Below are positions 16,069 through 24,789 of a stretch of DNA of 64,000 nucleotides, piece by piece. The translations under genes were made by a program, and so were the position numbers. How positions within the stretch are numbered: the first letter of the stretch is position 1; every line of letters begins with the position of its first letter. The DNA is taken from assembly GCF_021404465.1 (NCBI RefSeq), contig NZ_JABFTT010000017.1, positions 1 to 64,000 of the forward strand. Direction: 5' to 3'. The notes under the pieces are model-generated. The model was not told the DNA's origin, made no database searches, and was given only the letters and a program-made list of their open reading frames with translations. The stretch comes from Billgrantia zhangzhouensis (GTDB taxonomy: Bacteria; Pseudomonadota; Gammaproteobacteria; Pseudomonadales; Halomonadaceae).

Positions 16069-19000
16069 ATGCCCAATAATTCACAGCAGGTGGCGTTGCA
16101 TACCTGGCTGGTACTGGTGCCGGTACTGCTGCTGGTCATGGGTATCGTCAACGGTCTTGCGACTTGGCAGTTGCCGGTCGACTGGCAGCCACCCTGGCTC
16201 ACCCTGCCCATCATGCTGCTGGTGGGGAGCGGCCTGTTGGCCAGGCTGTTGGGCAGGGTGCACGTGGCGCAGCTGTGTGGGGCGTTGTTGTTGCCTGTTG
16301 GACTGTATGCGCCGGTGTTGACTTGGTTGCCATCCGGGCTAGTGGAGCCGTTCGGACTGGGGCGGGGGGCACTGGCGCCAGCCTCCAGTATCGCAGTATT
16401 GATCGTGTCGGTTTGTCTAGTGGCGGGCAACGACTCACCGCGTGCCCGCCTTGCCTGGTGGCTTGGTGGGGGAGGGCTGTTCGTGGCGGGCGGAATGGGC
16501 CTCGTGGCCGGTGTCTGGCCCGAGCGGCTTTTTTCCAGCTCATGGGGAGTAGCCTTCACGACACCTTTTACCGCCTTGCCCGCGCTGTTGTGCGGCACGG
16601 CGATGATGCTGATGGCACGCCATCCGACCGTGGCCCCGTCATTGAACCGCGCCATGGTATTGGCCCTGACCGGTGGTGTGCTGGCCAGCGGCTTCGTCTG
16701 GTATGCGCTCACCTGGCAGCAGTACGATGCCAAGCAGCGGCATGCCTCGGAGCTGTTCTTGACCTTCAAGGTCGGTGCCGAGCGCGTCGTGGATAACAAG
16801 CAGCGTGAGATCCAGCGCATGGCGGCGCGTTGGGTGGAATCCGGCGGGCTGCCTCCGTTGAGCTATCGCGAGGCGGAAGTCGATAATTATTTCCGCGACA
16901 TGCCGAGCCTGATGTCGCTTCACTGGCAGTCAGGGCGGGACGAGCAGTTCCGCTGGGGGCGCGAACGGGACGAGGGTTTTCTTCTGGAGTGGGTGGCCGA
17001 GCACGACTGGTTGCTGGACTGGTTGGCGGTGGGCGGATCCTACCCGCGCTGGGTATTGCCCGACGAGCAGCGTTCCGAGCTTGCCCTGGTGGCGGTGCCC
17101 TTGTCCCTGCCTGCGCACGGCGCGCTGGTTGCCGTGCTGGACCTTGCCCAACTCTTTCATGAAGAGATTCGCTCCCTGGTAACGCCGCTGCGGCTTTCGG
17201 TACAGCGCAATGCGAGCCTGATGGTGGCCAACCATCAGCAGAAAACCGGCGAGGGGATGGCGTTGAGCCGCGGCTGGGTGCTGCTGCCTGGCGGGGTGGC
17301 CATGGAGGTCATCGTTCATGGCGATGGGCCGCTGGCAGCGGACTTGGCTGGCCTGATGCCGCTGGCGGTGGCCGTAGGCGGTCTGGTGATGAGCTACCTG
17401 CTGGCCTTCAGTCTGGGTATGGCCGGATTGAGTCGGCGCCGCTCTCTGGCGCTGGCGCGCACCCAGCGCCACCTGCGTGCGCAGCAGCGTGTTCAGACGC
17501 TGATCGCGCGCGACCAACCCCTGGAGGAAATTCTCAAGGCCATCTGCCGGATCGTCGAGGCTCAGGTGCCGGGCGGCATCGCGTCCATCATGCTCTGCGA
17601 CGGAGCCCAGCTGCGCCTGGAGCGGATCCATAGCGTCGGTCTGCCGCAAGCCTATTGCGATGCGATCGAGGGGGTGGCGATCGGGCCGGGAAACGGCGCC
17701 TGCGGCAGTGCCGCCTATCTGCGCGATTTCGTGGTCTGCGCCGACATCGCTCACGACTCGCGCTGGGAGGGGGTACATGATCTCGCGGCTCGTCATGGCC
17801 TGGGCGCCTGCTGGTCCTATCCGGTGATCGGCAGCAATGACCTCTTGCTGGGTACCTTCGCCATCTACTATCGCCAGCCGGGCGAACCCTCACGGAGCGA
17901 CCGCCGACGTGTGATCGAGGCGGCCGAGCTGGTGTCGCTGGCGGTGGAGCGCGAGCGAAATCGCCAGGCGCTGAGAGAGAACGAGCAGCGCTACCGCTCC
18001 CTTTTCACCTATCACCCCGATGCCGTTTTCTCTCTCGACCTGGAGGGACACTTCACCTCGGCCAATGCGGCGTGCAGCAATGTGACCGGGTATCCCCTGG
18101 AGCAATTGCTCGGCTCGCATTTCTCGTCACTGGTGCAGCCCAGTGACCGGGCGCGCTTCGAATCGCTCTATCGCGACGTCGACCGGGGCGAGGCGTTCCG
18201 CTACTCGGTCACTATCCAGCATCGCGAGTCACGCAGCGTCTATCTCGACGTGACCAACCTGCCCATCGTCGTCAACGAACGCGTCATCGGCTTCTACGGC
18301 ATCGCCAAGGACATGACCGAACGACATCGGCGGGAGACGGAGCTTCGCATACTGCAGCGAAGCGTCGAGGCGAGCACCAATGGCATCGTTATCGCCGATG
18401 CCCGTCAACCCGACAATCCCATCGTCTACGTCAACGAGGCGTTCGAACGTATCACTGGCTACGGGCGCGATGAGGTGCTTGGTCGCAATGGCCGCTTCCT
18501 GCAGGGCAGGGAGACCGATGCGAAGGCCATGGCCCAACTGAGGCATGCAATCGCCGAGCGGCGCGAGATCAACGTCACGCTGTGCAACTATCGCAAGGAC
18601 GGTACGCCCTTCTGGAACGACCTTCACCTGGCTCCAGTAAGGGATGCCGAAGGGGGCGTCACCCACTTCGTCGGCGTGCAGCACGATATTTCCGAGCGCA
18701 AGTCCTACGAGGCCAAGCTGTCGTTCCATGCCAGCCACGATGCCCTGACGGGGTTGGCCAATCGGTCGCTGTTCGAGAATCGCCTGCTGCATGACGTGTC
18801 GCAGGCACAGCGGCACGGCCGTCACTTGGCCGTTCTTTTCGTCGATCTGGACGACTTCAAGCCGATCAATGACAGCCTCGGCCACGAGGTGGGCGATCAG
18901 GTGCTGATTCAGGTGGCCCAGCGCCTGGCGGAGGAGCTGGACACGGGCGATACCCTGGCCCGGTTCGGTGGCGATGAGTTCGTCATCCTGCTGCCTGGGC

Positions 19001-20103
19001 TGGACCGTGAGGAAGATGCGATTCGCTTGACCGAACGCCTGTTGTCGCGTGTCGGCCGCCCCTATCGGGTCGACGGTCATGAACTCTACATCGGGGCCAG
19101 CGTGGGGATCGCCTGCCTCAAGGAGGGTAGCGACAATCCGGTTGAGCTGATCCAACAGGCCGATATGGCGATGTACCGGGCCAAGCAGAAGGGGCGCAAC
19201 GCCTGGGAGTGCTTCACCAGCGACATCAACGATGAGGTGAGCATGCGCATGGCACTGCGCAACGACTTGCAGGAAGCGATCGAGGCGCAGAACTTCGAAC
19301 TCCACTATCAGCCTCTGCTGGGTGCCCGCGGCGGAGAGATCGTGGGCTTCGAGGCGCTGGTACGCTGGAATCACCCGATCAAGGGCTACCTCTCCCCGGG
19401 CCTGTTCATACCGCTGGCCGAGGAAACCGGCCAGATCGGACCGATTAGCGAGTGGGTGTTGCGTCAGGCCTGCCGCGACATGTGCCGTCTGGCCGCCGAG
19501 GGTTATGGCCGTTATCGCGTGTCGGTCAACCTTTCACCGCTGCAGTTCCGTCGAACCAATTTCCTCAGCAATCTGCAGCAGGCTCTGCGGGAGACCGGCT
19601 TGCCGCCGGACTGTCTCGAGTTGGAGCTCACCGAGGGCATTCTGATGATCGACACCGTGGCGGCAGTCGAGACGTTACATCACCTGCGCGACATGGGGGT
19701 GGAGGTCTCCATCGACGATTTCGGCACTGGCTTCTCCAGCCTGAGCTATCTGAAACAGCTGCCTATCGGCAAGATCAAGATCGATCGCAGCTTCGTGCGC
19801 GACGTCACCGTCAATCGTCACGATGGCGCCATCGTGCAGGGTATCATTTCCATGGCCCATCATTTAGGGCTGGGGGTGGTGGCCGAAGGGATCGAGGAGG
19901 CCGCGCAGCGCGATTTCCTGACGGCCCACGGCTGTGATGTGTTCCAGGGTTTCTTCTTCGCTCGCCCGATGCCGCTCGAAGCACTCAGGGTCTACCTGAA
20001 GGAGCGGACCATCGAGGTCGGTCCGGCTCAAGTCCTGCAACGAAATGCCGATAACGAGACGCTGGCAAGTGTGCCGTCATGGCCAGGCGATGATCACCAA
20101 TAG
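16069..20103 (+). CDS. Membrane GAF-PAS-PAS(LOV-like)-GGDEF-EAL protein
   Basis: A 1344-residue cyclic-di-GMP enzyme. Order: about seven transmembrane segments (residues 10-215), a periplasmic sensor region (about 215-420), another transmembrane segment (about 425-450), GAF (about 475-627), PAS (about 637-755), a LOV-like PAS (about 760-885), GGDEF and EAL. FGGDEF (966-971) looks active but the I-site position reads DTGD, so product inhibition is unlikely. EAL is intact at 1095-1097 (FEALVRWNHP), with NLSP, ELTEG, DDFGTGFSSLSYLK and AEGIE, so phosphodiesterase activity is expected. The LOV-like domain has GRNGRFLQG where photoreceptors have GRNCRFLQG; residue 808 is glycine instead of the flavin-linking cysteine. 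Expression is probably FliA-dependent. Confidence 0.9.
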   Translation: MPNNSQQVALHTWLVLVPVLLLVMGIVNGLATWQLPVDWQPPWLTLPIMLLVGSGLLARLLGRVHVAQLCGALLLPVGLYAPVLTWLPSGLVEPFGLGRGALAPASSIAVLIVSVCLVAGNDSPRARLAWWLGGGGLFVAGGMGLVAGVWPERLFSSSWGVAFTTPFTALPALLCGTAMMLMARHPTVAPSLNRAMVLALTGGVLASGFVWYALTWQQYDAKQRHASELFLTFKVGAERVVDNKQREIQRMAARWVESGGLPPLSYREAEVDNYFRDMPSLMSLHWQSGRDEQFRWGRERDEGFLLEWVAEHDWLLDWLAVGGSYPRWVLPDEQRSELALVAVPLSLPAHGALVAVLDLAQLFHEEIRSLVTPLRLSVQRNASLMVANHQQKTGEGMALSRGWVLLPGGVAMEVIVHGDGPLAADLAGLMPLAVAVGGLVMSYLLAFSLGMAGLSRRRSLALARTQRHLRAQQRVQTLIARDQPLEEILKAICRIVEAQVPGGIASIMLCDGAQLRLERIHSVGLPQAYCDAIEGVAIGPGNGACGSAAYLRDFVVCADIAHDSRWEGVHDLAARHGLGACWSYPVIGSNDLLLGTFAIYYRQPGEPSRSDRRRVIEAAELVSLAVERERNRQALRENEQRYRSLFTYHPDAVFSLDLEGHFTSANAACSNVTGYPLEQLLGSHFSSLVQPSDRARFESLYRDVDRGEAFRYSVTIQHRESRSVYLDVTNLPIVVNERVIGFYGIAKDMTERHRRETELRILQRSVEASTNGIVIADARQPDNPIVYVNEAFERITGYGRDEVLGRNGRFLQGRETDAKAMAQLRHAIAERREINVTLCNYRKDGTPFWNDLHLAPVRDAEGGVTHFVGVQHDISERKSYEAKLSFHASHDALTGLANRSLFENRLLHDVSQAQRHGRHLAVLFVDLDDFKPINDSLGHEVGDQVLIQVAQRLAEELDTGDTLARFGGDEFVILLPGLDREEDAIRLTERLLSRVGRPYRVDGHELYIGASVGIACLKEGSDNPVELIQQADMAMYRAKQKGRNAWECFTSDINDEVSMRMALRNDLQEAIEAQNFELHYQPLLGARGGEIVGFEALVRWNHPIKGYLSPGLFIPLAEETGQIGPISEWVLRQACRDMCRLAAEGYGRYRVSVNLSPLQFRRTNFLSNLQQALRETGLPPDCLELELTEGILMIDTVAAVETLHHLRDMGVEVSIDDFGTGFSSLSYLKQLPIGKIKIDRSFVRDVTVNRHDGAIVQGIISMAHHLGLGVVAEGIEEAAQRDFLTAHGCDVFQGFFFARPMPLEALRVYLKERTIEVGPAQVLQRNADNETLASVPSWPGDDHQ

Positions 20104-20125
20104 CTCAAAGGGTGGGGTAGCAAGG

Positions 20126-21817
20126 ATGGCGCAGGTCCAGGATGAGTTTCTGCGGGTGGGGAGCCCGAGTGAAATCGAGGTGCTGCTGGAGCGGTTGATC
20201 CAGCCCGGTGGCGCTTCGCTGCTGCTCGACAAGCCCGACGCGACCCCGATACCCGTGGTGGTGATGGAGCAGCGGTCACCGCAGACGCTGCTTCTCGACA
20301 TCACGGCAGTACGGGAAATCGTCGGTGAACTCAAGCGTGGCACGGGGTTTCGATTGCTGGGCCAGGTACAGGGCAAGATGATCCGCACGCCGGTGCTCAA
20401 GTCGCTGCAGCTCGATCTCCAGGAAGGGCGAATCCACTGTCAGTGCGAGTATCCGCACTATCTCGAGGAGCTGCAGCGTCGCGAGTCCTTCCGCGCGCGC
20501 TTGCGCTTGGGCATGGAGGTGGGCGCCATCGTGCGTGGAGTGGAGGGAAATGGCGAAACGGCAGTGCAGGGCGATCTCAAGGATCTCTCTCAGCAGGGCT
20601 GCCAGCTCGAACTGCCCGCTTCGGCGGCGAGCCTGCTGGCCGAGGCGCTGCTGGTCGAGATCGAATTCTGTTTTCCCAACGAGACGCGTTTCACGGTGCA
20701 GGCCGCGGCGCGTCACAAAGTGGCCGATAGCGACCGCCAGGCCCTGCGGGTAGGATTCCACTTCGAGAACTGCACCGCCGAGCAGGAGCGCAAGCTGTGG
20801 TTCTTCGTGCGTGAAATCGAGCGCGAGTCGTCACGCTACGACGACGAGTCCGATGTCGGTCGCTTGCCTTCGATGCTGTTCCAGAGCCAAGCGGCGGGGG
20901 GCGCGCCACCCGTCGGGCGTCGTAACCTGTTGACCTATCCCACGCCCATGGCGCGACGCTTGGCCAGGGTGGCCGGCTATCTAGACGCACAACTGCTAGA
21001 GTTGCAGCAGGGCGACGATATCGACTCCGTGCAGCTGTCCCGACACGCCGATATGCTATTGCAGCTGGCCGAGGAGGACATTGAGGCGCTGCTCTTCGCC
21101 ACTCGTTGCCTGGGGCAGGAGCCGCTGCTGGTACGCCATGGGCTGGGGGTCGCCGTGCACATGTTGGCCCTGGCCGGCAGCGGCGCGGTGCCTCGGGACG
21201 TGCGCAAGGCGCTGGCGGCTAGCGCCATGGTGCACGACCTGGGCAAGGGACTCCTGCCGCCTGCGCTACTGGGGGCCGAATCGCTGAGAGCTGAAGAGCG
21301 GGCTCAGTTGCATGAGCATGTGGAATGGTTGCAGCAGCGCCTGGCGGGGTGTCAATGGTTGTCGGTGGGAGTCAGGACAGCAGTGATAGGCGGTGTCAAC
21401 GAGCGCCTCGACGGCAGTGGATATCCGAGCGGCGCCACCGGCGACGACCTGTCCGAACTGGCCCGCATGAGTGCGGTGGTGGACGTGGTGGATGCGATGC
21501 GCCGCAACCGGGCCGATCGTCCCGCCTGGCGTATCGATGCGATATATCGTCATCTGCTTACGTCGCCACATCTGTTCGATCCGCGCTGGGTGAAGCGTTA
21601 CGTGCAGCGCTTTGGGCTGCGTCCGGTCGGGTCCCTGGTGCGTTTCTCCGGCGGTGCGTTGGCTTGGATACAGCGGCTCGACCAGCAGGGCAAGCCCTTC
21701 CAGGTGCAGCTTGTCGGGGAGATCGCACCGCCCGGTGAGGCCCTGGGCGAGGTGCTGCGGGGTGACATTACGGCGCGGCTGGGCGAGATGATCGAGGAAC
21801 TGCCCGTCTCGACGTGA
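20126..21817 (+). CDS. YcgR-like PilZ protein fused to a degenerate HD-GYP domain
   Basis: The N-terminal part (about residues 5-110) is YcgR-N-like. A PilZ domain follows with the cyclic-di-GMP-binding motifs RESFR and DLSQQG (about 130-250). The C-terminal half is HD-GYP-like: the H370-D371 pair in MVHDLGKGLLP, a histidine in QLHEHVEW, and DGSGYP at about 428-433. The HHE that normally precedes DGSGYP reads VNE, so one or two metal ligands are missing and phosphodiesterase activity is doubtful. YcgR proteins brake the flagellar motor when bound to cyclic di-GMP; such a fusion is unusual. The start is uncertain: ATG at 20126 or 20090, the latter overlapping the preceding gene. It is immediately downstream of the GGDEF-EAL gene and probably co-transcribed. 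Confidence 0.8.
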   Translation: MAQVQDEFLRVGSPSEIEVLLERLIQPGGASLLLDKPDATPIPVVVMEQRSPQTLLLDITAVREIVGELKRGTGFRLLGQVQGKMIRTPVLKSLQLDLQEGRIHCQCEYPHYLEELQRRESFRARLRLGMEVGAIVRGVEGNGETAVQGDLKDLSQQGCQLELPASAASLLAEALLVEIEFCFPNETRFTVQAAARHKVADSDRQALRVGFHFENCTAEQERKLWFFVREIERESSRYDDESDVGRLPSMLFQSQAAGGAPPVGRRNLLTYPTPMARRLARVAGYLDAQLLELQQGDDIDSVQLSRHADMLLQLAEEDIEALLFATRCLGQEPLLVRHGLGVAVHMLALAGSGAVPRDVRKALAASAMVHDLGKGLLPPALLGAESLRAEERAQLHEHVEWLQQRLAGCQWLSVGVRTAVIGGVNERLDGSGYPSGATGDDLSELARMSAVVDVVDAMRRNRADRPAWRIDAIYRHLLTSPHLFDPRWVKRYVQRFGLRPVGSLVRFSGGALAWIQRLDQQGKPFQVQLVGEIAPPGEALGEVLRGDITARLGEMIEELPVST

Positions 21818-21828
21818 GGGGTTCGGGG

Positions 21829-21849
21829 CCGGCGACACCAGGCCGGCCG
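21829..21849 (+). terminator. GC-rich hairpin after the PilZ-HD-GYP gene
   Basis: GGCCGGC and GCCGGCC form a 7-bp stem around a short loop, 11 bases beyond the stop codon. There is no T-tract, so termination is only a possibility, but it separates the signalling genes from the next promoter. Confidence 0.3.
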
Positions 21850-21878
21850 GAAGGAGTGGCAATGAGGCCCTGGGAGCC

Positions 21879-21906
21879 TAAAGTCGGCGGCACGCTGTGC
21901 CGATAA
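21879..21906 (+). promoter_or_regulatory. Candidate FliA promoter upstream of fliS
   Basis: TAAAGTCG at 21879-21886 and a perfect GCCGATAA at 21899-21906, separated by 12 bases, one more than the usual 11. It lies about 180 bases upstream of fliS, in a 270-bp gap with no convincing gene; the gap's short in-frame stretch from 21897 is not protein-like. Confidence 0.6.
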
Positions 21907-22087
21907 TACGAATTAACCCCTCGGTCGCGGGCTTTTCCACCGGAAATGTTGGCGCGAAGCCTGGCACACTAGGCTTATGGCGTTTCAAGCCTGGAGCGAA
22001 GGAGCTGGGGCTGACTAGTTTGAGAGGCCAGTTCTACCCGTTTGCGTTCGTGACCGTTTCGCAGCCACAAAAATCGGAGAATGAGAC

Positions 22088-22507
22088 ATGAGTACCTTGA
22101 AGGGAGCTGCTGCTTACGGGAGAGGGGCCAGTGCCTATGCCAGAGTTGGCGTCGAAAGCGGTGTCATGTCGGCCAGCCCGCATCAACTGATCGTGATGCT
22201 GTTCGATGGCGCCCAGGGTGCCATTCGCGCGGCCCGCATTCACATGCAGGCGGGTAACACAGCTGAAAAGGGCAAATCGATCTCCAAGGCGCTGGATATC
22301 GTCAACAACGGCCTGCTGGCCGCTCTCGATACCGAGAAGGGAGGCGAGATTGCCGAGCGGCTCGGTTCCCTCTACGACTACATCAGTCGACTGCTGCTGT
22401 CCGCCAACCTGCATAACGATCAGGAAAGCCTGGACCAGGCCGAAAGCCTGCTGGACGACATTGCCTCGGCGTGGCGGGAAATCGGCAATACCGGAGCGCA
22501 GGATTGA
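22088..22507 (+). CDS. fliS: Flagellar export chaperone FliS
   Basis: A 139-residue helical protein matching FliS, the cytoplasmic chaperone that binds the C terminus of flagellin and keeps it unfolded for export. The characteristic N-terminal region YGRGASAYARVGVESGVMSA and SPHQLIVMLFDGAQGAIRAA is present. The ATG at 22088 has GGAGAATGAG immediately upstream. It starts the fliS-fliT-fliK-flhB-like unit; its stop overlaps the fliT start by one base. fliD and fliC are not adjacent, as they often are. Confidence 0.93.
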   Translation: MSTLKGAAAYGRGASAYARVGVESGVMSASPHQLIVMLFDGAQGAIRAARIHMQAGNTAEKGKSISKALDIVNNGLLAALDTEKGGEIAERLGSLYDYISRLLLSANLHNDQESLDQAESLLDDIASAWREIGNTGAQD

Positions 22508-22890
22508 TGGCCATGTCGACCGCCCGTGCTCTGCTTGACGGCTATGCCCAGCTCAGGCAACAGGTTGCCATCATGCTCGAACTGGCGCGAGCCGGTGAGT
22601 GGGATGCGCTGATCGAACGCCAGTCCGATTATCTGCAACTCGTCGACCGGCTCAGGCATCTCGATAGGGAGGCCGTGCTGGACGACGAAGAAAGACGTTG
22701 CAAGGCCGATCTGCTGGAGGCCATCCTCAACGACGACCTGGAGATCCGTGAGCAACTGATGGCGCGACGCAGTGAACTCGGCCATCTGATGGATACCAGC
22801 CGGCGCCAGCGCGACCTGCACCGCAGCTATGGCAAGCAGGCTGCATCCGTGGTCGATGCCGCCGACAAGTTCAGCCCGGGGACGTCGTGA
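22507..22890 (+). CDS. fliT: FliT-like flagellar chaperone
   Basis: A 127-residue, strongly helical protein resembling FliT in length, position and pattern (residues 5-110 form an extended alpha-helical region with LLDGYAQLRQQVAIMLELARAGEWDALIE and a terminal helix). FliT binds the filament cap protein FliD and in enteric bacteria also antagonises FlhDC. The assignment leans on its place between fliS and fliK, since FliT is poorly conserved. The ATG at 22507 overlaps the fliS stop (TGATG); ATG at 22513 is an alternative. It overlaps fliK by four bases. Confidence 0.75.
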   Translation: MAMSTARALLDGYAQLRQQVAIMLELARAGEWDALIERQSDYLQLVDRLRHLDREAVLDDEERRCKADLLEAILNDDLEIREQLMARRSELGHLMDTSRRQRDLHRSYGKQAASVVDAADKFSPGTS

Positions 22891-24176
22891 GTGGCATCAC
22901 GCCGCTACTGGATACGCTGCTCCACCAAGTGCTGGGCAAGCGTGTCGATACGGCGCCTCCGCGAGAGCTGACCGAGCCAGTGCGGTCGGTCGACCCAGGA
23001 GAGGGCCCCAGGGCGCTGCACAGTGACTCTCGCCTGGAAGGGCGCCGGCCGACCACGGCACCCCTTCAGGGAACGTCGACTCCTGCGCAGCGCGGCGATG
23101 GCCAGCCGTTGCGGGGCGACACTCCCCTGGCTCCCGCTTCCTTTCAGACCCACTTCAGCCCCACGGCGCGCACCATCGCTGACCTGCTGTTACGTTTCCC
23201 GGCTCCACCTTCGGTATTGAGTGCCAAGGCTCCATTGATGAATGCGGGCGAGACACCTGGCGCGTCCACGCTGGCCGACAGGCTGCAATCCAGCGTGCGA
23301 GACAGCGGGTTGTTCTACGAGTCCCACTTGGCGCGCTGGTATCGTGGCGAGATGAGTCGTCAGCAGTTGGAGAACGAGCCGCAGATGCTGCGTACGCAGC
23401 GCTTCGCGCCGGCTGCGTCGACGACAGGTGGCGCGTCCATGCAGTCGGCGAATGCCGCCGCCGCAGCGCCGAATGCCCAGAGCCAGGCATCGGTAGGACA
23501 GCTGCAGTCGGGGGTAGTGCCTGGCCAAGTGCTGCCTGGGCAGGCAGCTTCCATGGCCAATACCTATGCCGTTACCGAATCCTTGTATCCTGCGGCGGCT
23601 CGCGGCGAACGTGCCGGCGGGGAGGCCCCCATGTCTACGACCGCTCAGCCGCGCGACATGACGCCAGCCGGTATGGCGCGGGGCGAGGGTGTCGAATCGA
23701 GCGGGCGCGAGGGTGGCGAGCAGTGGGCGCGCGCACGCCCCGCAGGGAGCGAGGTAGTATACGAGGGCCTGCAGGGGGTGGTGCGGCATCAGCTCGAGAT
23801 GCTGGTCACGCCTGTGCTGCGCTGGGAGGGGGATGTCTGGTCAGGGATCTTCATGGCATTGATGATCCAGATGCCAGCCGGCTTCCGGCGTGAGGAGCGC
23901 GGAGAGGGGCAGGAGGGGGAGGAATCGCAGCAAGGGGCTTGGCACTCCGAGCTCCAGCTCTCGGTGCCAAGCCTGGGCGATATTCGTGTGGCGATGTGGC
24001 TACAAGACCAACAGATGCGGCTGCAGCTCCTGGCGCGGGATGAAGATGCCCTGAGAGTCTTGGAGGGTGGGCTGCCGCAATTGGAGCAGCGCTTGCGGAA
24101 TGCCGGGCTCTCGACGGTGCTGATCGATGCGCGCCCTTGGAGCAGGGAGGAAGCGAATGACGGAACCGAAGCCTGA
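22887..24176 (+). CDS. fliK: Flagellar hook-length control protein FliK
   Basis: A 429-residue protein with the FliK layout: a long, low-complexity Ala/Gly/Ser/Gln-rich N-terminal and central region (about 1-290), and a compact C-terminal domain (about 325-425) with LQLSVPSLGDIRVAMWL and LPQLEQRLRNAGLSTVLID. FliK measures the hook and triggers the FlhB substrate-specificity switch. It starts with GTG in GTGA overlap with fliT and overlaps the small FlhB-like gene by 20 bases. Confidence 0.88.
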   Translation: MSGITPLLDTLLHQVLGKRVDTAPPRELTEPVRSVDPGEGPRALHSDSRLEGRRPTTAPLQGTSTPAQRGDGQPLRGDTPLAPASFQTHFSPTARTIADLLLRFPAPPSVLSAKAPLMNAGETPGASTLADRLQSSVRDSGLFYESHLARWYRGEMSRQQLENEPQMLRTQRFAPAASTTGGASMQSANAAAAAPNAQSQASVGQLQSGVVPGQVLPGQAASMANTYAVTESLYPAAARGERAGGEAPMSTTAQPRDMTPAGMARGEGVESSGREGGEQWARARPAGSEVVYEGLQGVVRHQLEMLVTPVLRWEGDVWSGIFMALMIQMPAGFRREERGEGQEGEESQQGAWHSELQLSVPSLGDIRVAMWLQDQQMRLQLLARDEDALRVLEGGLPQLEQRLRNAGLSTVLIDARPWSREEANDGTEA

Positions 24177-24438
24177 GCGCCGCCAGCAGGCAGTGGCGTT
24201 GGCCTATCGCGAGGGTGACGATGCTCCTCGGGTGCTGGCCAAGGGATATGGCGACATGGCCGAACGGATCCTGGCCGAAGCCAAGCGTCAAGGCATCTAC
24301 GTCCATGACGCCCCTGAACTGGTGTCATTGCTGATGGGGCTGGACCTAGATGAACGGATCCCTCCCATGCTCTACCAGGTAATCGCCGAGTTGCTCGTAT
24401 GGGTATACGAGTTGGTCGAGGTGCAAGAGCAGCGTTGA
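24157..24438 (+). CDS. FlhB C-terminal-domain-like export switch protein
   Basis: A 93-residue protein matching the C-terminal half of FlhB/YscU. AVALAYREGDDAPRVLAKGYG is followed by AERILAEAKRQGIYVHDAPEL and a final helix. It begins where full FlhB has just completed NPTH, so it has no autocleavage site and no membrane region. Such stand-alone FlhX-type proteins can replace the cleaved FlhB cytoplasmic fragment in other bacteria. It overlaps the 3' end of fliK, supporting a link to the hook-length switch. A complete flhB lies at 39348. Confidence 0.85.
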   Translation: MTEPKPERRQQAVALAYREGDDAPRVLAKGYGDMAERILAEAKRQGIYVHDAPELVSLLMGLDLDERIPPMLYQVIAELLVWVYELVEVQEQR

Positions 24439-24789
24439 GTGCACAAGCAGGATTCGGCTGGTTTTTTTGTAAAAAAATGTAACTGAAATGTTATGGAAAT
24501 GACTTTGTCAAGGGCGTTATGTAGCCTTTTTTATGTTTTCGCACAATGCGTTAACGATTTAGTGCTAGGGCTTGACAAGCTAAGATTTTCTGCTGAGTGC
24601 AGTCATCTCTGTAAGGCGCTTGGCAGCGTGAAAAACAGTGGTCACAATAGCTCGCGTATGAGATATGTCCTTATCAGGTATTACCTGATCGCTACAATGA
24701 GCTGCATGACGTATCTCTAGGCTAGTCCTGAACAAGTGCGTTACAAGAAAATAAGGACACGCGAATCAATAGCGTGCAGGGAACCTAAA
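24439..24789 (+). promoter_or_regulatory. flhDC upstream regulatory region
   Basis: This 351-bp stretch has no gene and is visibly more AT-rich than its surroundings. It holds a TTGACA at 24572-24577 without a good matching -10, and a possible promoter with TTATCA at 24671-24676 and TACAAT at 24693-24698 (16-base spacing). The perfect palindrome at 24673-24689 sits between the latter two boxes. A long leader with several control sites is usual for flhDC. Confidence 0.5.
24673..24689. promoter_or_regulatory. Perfect palindrome in the flhDC promoter region
   Basis: ATCAGGTA, a central T, and TACCTGAT form a perfect 8+1+8 dyad about 100 bases before flhD. It overlaps the spacer of the best candidate promoter there, a position suited to a repressor. 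The binding protein is unknown. Confidence 0.5.

Noticed and set aside
15327..16820. A 497-residue minus-strand frame across the GGDEF gene and the next gene
   Set aside because: It covers two clear plus-strand genes and the FliA promoter, and its translation is low-complexity.
21897..22091. A 64-residue frame between the HD-GYP fusion and fliS
   Set aside because: It starts inside the candidate FliA promoter, lacks a ribosome-binding site and has no recognisable pattern.
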